DNA from: Symsagittifera roscoffensis
Taxonomy: Eukaryota; Xenacoelomorpha; Acoela; Convolutidae
Assembly: GCF_963678635.1 (NCBI RefSeq)
Contig: NC_087064.1
Span: 81,835,847-81,899,846, forward strand
Length of the DNA stretch: 64,000 nt
Direction of reading: 5' to 3'
Shown here: positions 60,420 to 64,000 of the stretch, piece by piece
Position numbering within the stretch: the first letter of the stretch is position 1
How the letters are laid out: every line of letters starts with the position of its first letter
Notes under the pieces: generated by a model
Databases searched by the model: none
Seen by the model: the letters and a program-made list of their open reading frames with translations, nothing else
What the model was told of the DNA's origin: nothing
Translations under genes and position numbers: made by a program

Positions 60420-62640
60420 TTAAAAAAATGTAATTCTATGGTGGTATCCGAAAAGATTACATGTATCAGCGCGTATAGCTTCTGAGGATGCAGTTGTCCG
60501 CGGTTTGGTTCGTACACCGGAAGCAAGAGTTTTTTCACTCCTCTCTCCACCAAGAATTCTCCACGTCTCGTCAGGGAAAAAACCAAATCTTCAGCGTCCA
60601 GGTGCTGCTTCTCCGTCGCCCCAGTCCCTTGTCACCAAGAATCATAAGTACTTTCATGGTATCTGCGAAGCTACCGGTGGCAAAACTACCACACCCCCTA
60701 TTCCTGGTCTCTGCTTTTAAAAAAAAACTTGATGTTCTTGTGTTCTCTCCTAAAGCCAGCTACTTATTACCTATGCTGTTCTAAAATTCATGACCGTATT
60801 GACAGCAATCGCGCACGTCCTATCTGTAAGTATCAAATCGCTATCTGTTAGTATTACGCTACTTCAGTGTTCACTCGGCAAGTTGAAATATCACTTTACT
60901 ACTTTCCCTATGTCTGGAAAATGACTCTACTACTTTCACTAAGTGTGGTTCCTTTGGGGCTTCATTTGTTTTTGAATGTGAATCACCTGTTTATCTTGCA
61001 ATTTTTAACTTTTTCTAAACAAAATTTCAGTGCTGGCAAATCCTACTCCCACTCCTCGGACATAAATTTCCATCAACGTCCCCGTCGATCGCATACTGGA
61101 TATTAAGTTAAAGTTAGACTCAGGAATGAACAATGGGCCTTCATGGTCTGCACAGGAAGGATCATGTTTGTTATTCTATTCAATTTTCCCAGTACACTTG
61201 CTTGTTTCCTTAGGGTCCGATGTCATTTCGTTCAACCACTCCAAGACGCGCAGGTTCGTCAATTCTTATTCGTAAGACTGCTGCTGCTCGTCGTCAAATT
61301 CCGCTTTGAGCTTAGACCGAACGTCTATCCCATCTTTGTCTTGATCATCGACAATGTCTACTTCCTGTGACACGGTTATCTCCTCCAGACCCACCATATC
61401 TTTTAGTATCTTTTTCAGGTCTATCCTTTCCACTACGAAGTTGTCTCCGAAAGGGTTATAATTCTTTGCGGGTTTTGCTCTGTCACTTTGTCGTGTCTGC
61501 ATCAAAAAGCGTAGATCCGGTTCCATGTTCTTGGGAACCTCTATCTGCTTGGGACTTTCCCAATCCTCTTGTGAATAGGGTAAGGTTTTTAAATCCGCCT
61601 CAATTGATTCTTTAGGTTCGAGGTCCAACGGCGGGCTTATTCTTTCTCCCAGTGCCTCATTCCCTTCGTTATTTTTACTGGTGCCAATCTCATTGCTTCT
61701 CAAGCAGGGTCCATCATCAGGTAATTGCCCTCGGCCTTGTCTTCAGGTGTAAACTAGTCTTCTGTGGATGGGTTATGTGGTTTGATTTTTTAAAAGTGCG
61801 GAGCTCGGCCGGCACTCAGTCTGTAAAAACTTCCCTCCTGATTTACTTTCGTTTTCATGAACGGTCCCTTCCATTTTGTCAGGAGTTTCTTCGTTCCTTT
61901 CGTTGGTATAACGTTTTGAAAGTCCCAGACGTAGTCTCCTACTGAGTAAGTTTTTGCAACAGCTGCTTTCTTATCAAACTTTTTCCTCTGCCTCGCCTGA
62001 GTTTGTTGCATACTGCGTCTAGATAAATCTTTTAGCTCCTGCTGACATCTGATTACATCTCTTACAAAGACTTGTTGCGATGTCTTCTTTCCTTCCTACT
62101 CAGGGTAGAAGAAATTCATAGGCAAAGCCTTTCGTGTCCAGTCAACATCACAGTCTGAGGACTAATTCCTGTGGTGGAATGATGGGTACTTTTGTTACCT
62201 CCTCTCATCACCTGTGGCCAATATCTATCCAAAACAGTCATGTATCGTGAAACAATACACCCGCAACATCGACACAAGAGTCCGATTCTGTCTTTCTACC
62301 ATTTTGTCTTTCGACTTGGAGATGTTATGTTGAAAAATGAGCCTGAGCTACTTGAGAACGTCTCATGAGCTCCTTAGTAAGCTCTTCTTCAAAAAATGTT
62401 CAATTATATGATTGGATCGTTATCGCGTAACCGTGCCTGGCTATCCAAGTAATAATCAGAAGGTCGCAGGTTTCCTCAAGCGAGGCACTAATGCAGCGCA
62501 CGGCCTCTGCATAAGTTGTGAAGTGGTCGATCATCACTAAGACCTGATTGTAGCCCCTGTCTGTCATACATATCTTCTGGTGATTTATCTGCAGGACTTC
62601 ATTAAACTCGGATGACACGATGGACTTTAATGGGAATCGC
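60420..62640 (-). pseudogene. Ty3/gypsy-like integrase and pol C-terminus
   Basis: Integrase core start at 62618: FNEVLQINHQKICMTDRGY and QVLVMIDHFTTYAEAVR, then TWIARHGYAITIQS. Most of the core after the second Asp is lost in stops. At 62011-61790 the C-terminal barrel is clear: SVGDYVWDFQNVIPTKGTKK, LLTKWKGPFM, FYRLSAGRAPH. At 61703-61266 follows an acidic tail (NYNPFGDNFVVERIDLKKIL). Weaker frames run on to about 60430. The zinc-binding HHCC part and the whole RT are missing upstream. This is the 3' end of an element different from, or permuted against, the one starting at 60035. Confidence 0.75.
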
Positions 62641-62649
62641 TATTTCCTA

Positions 62650-63950
62650 GGATCTTTCGCTTGTTGTCATTACAGACATGCCGTCATCCACTTCTCGCCG
62701 TAACCTTCTCGGCGTTACAGACATACCGTCACCTTGTCCTCTTCCCTCCTTTTGAAAGCAAAAATCCCATCTTTATTCAGATATAACGATATCTTGATGA
62801 CCCTCTGGTGACTGTTCAGCTCGTCAGGCTGGCAAACAGGTAGCGATCACTATCAGGGTCTTGATGCACCTCCCTGTCTAAGTCTCTTGCTCGAGTCTCC
62901 ACCAGCAATGTGTGAATAGCCAGCTCTGAAAAGTCAGATCCCGGGCTCGAGTTCCTGTCTGAGTACGTAACAGCCTCCAGTTTTTTCGAGGTGTTTTCGT
63001 CAGATGAGTCAACCGTGAAGCATGTCTCCACGATAGATTCTGATGTGTATGGTCTGCTCATCTATCTAAGCTCCCCGGACAAAACTTTTTCCAACTGGTC
63101 TTACTCATCTGCATATCCACTTCCTTCATTGTCCGACCTAATGGACAATTTTTCTTGCTCTGAAATTTTTGACTTGACCTCTATCATTCCTTGATGAGGC
63201 GCCTCGATAGTGACTGTCTTCTTCTGAGTCACGACATCTTGTTCCCTCGTCTTTTAAGTGTTTTCAATAAAACGTTTTTAGGAATTGAGGAAACTAGTTG
63301 TTGAATTTTTGTCCTACAAATGCTTTTTTTATCCTTGTTCTGGCGTCATGACAATTTTATCCGTACTTTCTCACTTTCTGCCAACGATTCCTCAAACTCT
63401 CCATTCCTTATTTTACCTCCTAAATGCTCTATTTCCGGCAAAACCGGTTTGTCAGACTCTAATTTGTATAACGAGGGGCGGTCCGGAAATTTTGAGCAGC
63501 TCGATAAGCCGTCATTTGTTTCAGATCTCGTTGAAAATATGTTTTTTAAAGGTTCCAATTGATCCTTTTGAAACTAAGTCTTTATTTGCGTGAGATAGAC
63601 AGTATTTTACTCAATATTTTTGTAGGTTCGGCGTTTCTTCTTATTCCATCACCTTTGGCAAAGCGTGGCCGAGTTTCCTTCCACGCTAGATTGAAACCAT
63701 TGTGTCCAGTGTATTCAACAAAACACTTGCACACAGCCCGTTTAGGGTGACGGAAAAGCTCACCCCTATAACCGCTGAATTTTGCTTGTTTTGGTTCGGT
63801 ACGAGAAAAATCTGCTCGCTATCACTCAATTGGTTTACATTTCTCATCATACTACTGTTGCTACTACTGCCTGCCTGGGCTCCTACTGCCTGCCTGGGCT
63901 GTTATTTTACTTTTTTGTCTAAAAAAAACTGGTATCTTATTCTCATTAGT
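62650..63950 (-). pseudogene. Further polyprotein remnant upstream of the integrase
   Basis: Minus-strand frames at 63558-63346 (FEESLAESEKVRIKL) and 63061-62816 (FSELAIHTLLVETRARDLDR, then DPDSDRYLFASL) have the same acidic, Ser/Glu-rich style as the other polyprotein pieces. They sit directly before the integrase core without any RT between, implying an internal deletion. Confidence 0.4.
63866..63901. repeat. Short tandem repeat of ctgcctgcctgggct
   Basis: Two perfect copies of ctgcctgcctgggct separated by ccta, next to a ctactgttgctactactg run. Confidence 0.7.
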
Positions 63951-64000
63951 TATTATCCTATTTAATGGTCGCTTAGCATACTTCGTTTCTGGGTTCTTAA

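Noticed and set aside
60481-60784. Plus-strand frames between LTR and pol end
   Set aside because: They oppose the minus-strand retroelement coding region and show no domain.
61031-61058. Polypurine tract and LTR edge near 61038
   Set aside because: The purine-rich run continues an open pol-like frame (YVRGVGVG), so the LTR edge was placed further down at about 60373.

Overview
The window is nuclear DNA of an invertebrate animal. Evidence: AT-rich intergenic sequence, short coding exons bounded by GT..AG introns, AATAAA signals, an animal-type HENMT1 and TRAPPC4, an intron-bearing polyubiquitin gene, and many eukaryotic mobile elements (Penelope-like, LINE, Ty3/gypsy, tRNA-SINE, hAT- and Tc1/mariner-like MITEs). 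I cannot name the species. The Penelope copy and the reverse transcriptase with a nuclease-like tail are types I associate with cnidarians and other aquatic invertebrates, but that is a weak hint.

Host genes, left to right. (1) 1526-3885 (+): NADPH-dependent FMN reductase-like flavoprotein, two shared exons plus two homologous alternative last exons. (2) 15314-20360 (-): HENMT1 small-RNA 2'-O-methyltransferase, five exons that join to 366 codons; intron 1 carries a ~160-bp satellite. (3) 29011-31400 (-): polyubiquitin of six units, each cut by an intron at Gly53, all with Asp at position 24. (4) 32899-33576 (-): MYND zinc-finger protein. (5) 38377-39036 (-): TRAPPC4, one exon. (6) 39379-44076 (-): a large Ser/Asn-rich bHLH transcription factor whose bHLH domain lies on two short upstream exons. 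From 29 to 44 kb all genes point leftward.

Between genes lie degenerate repeats: a broken gypsy-like element with its repeat copies (4.5-9.1 kb), a dispersed family A (0.1, 9.3, 23.9, 42.6, 43.1 kb), hAT-type MITEs with 8-bp duplications, a 1.4-kb TA-flanked foldback element with inverted arrays of a GGAATCCGCA motif, long hairpins, and a degenerate tandem repeat shared by 13 and 36 kb.

From 44 to 64 kb the window is nearly all retroelement. A nearly intact Penelope-like element (44954-48000, -) has a PHD finger inside its reverse transcriptase and a GIY-YIG endonuclease. A 5'-truncated LINE follows (48399-49930, +). Then comes a decayed reverse transcriptase of another family (50010-51990, -), and finally a large decayed LTR retrotransposon complex (52.7-64 kb, -) in which an integrase/pol end is followed by one LTR-like segment, a primer site, a gag-like ORF and an SGNH-hydrolase-like domain.
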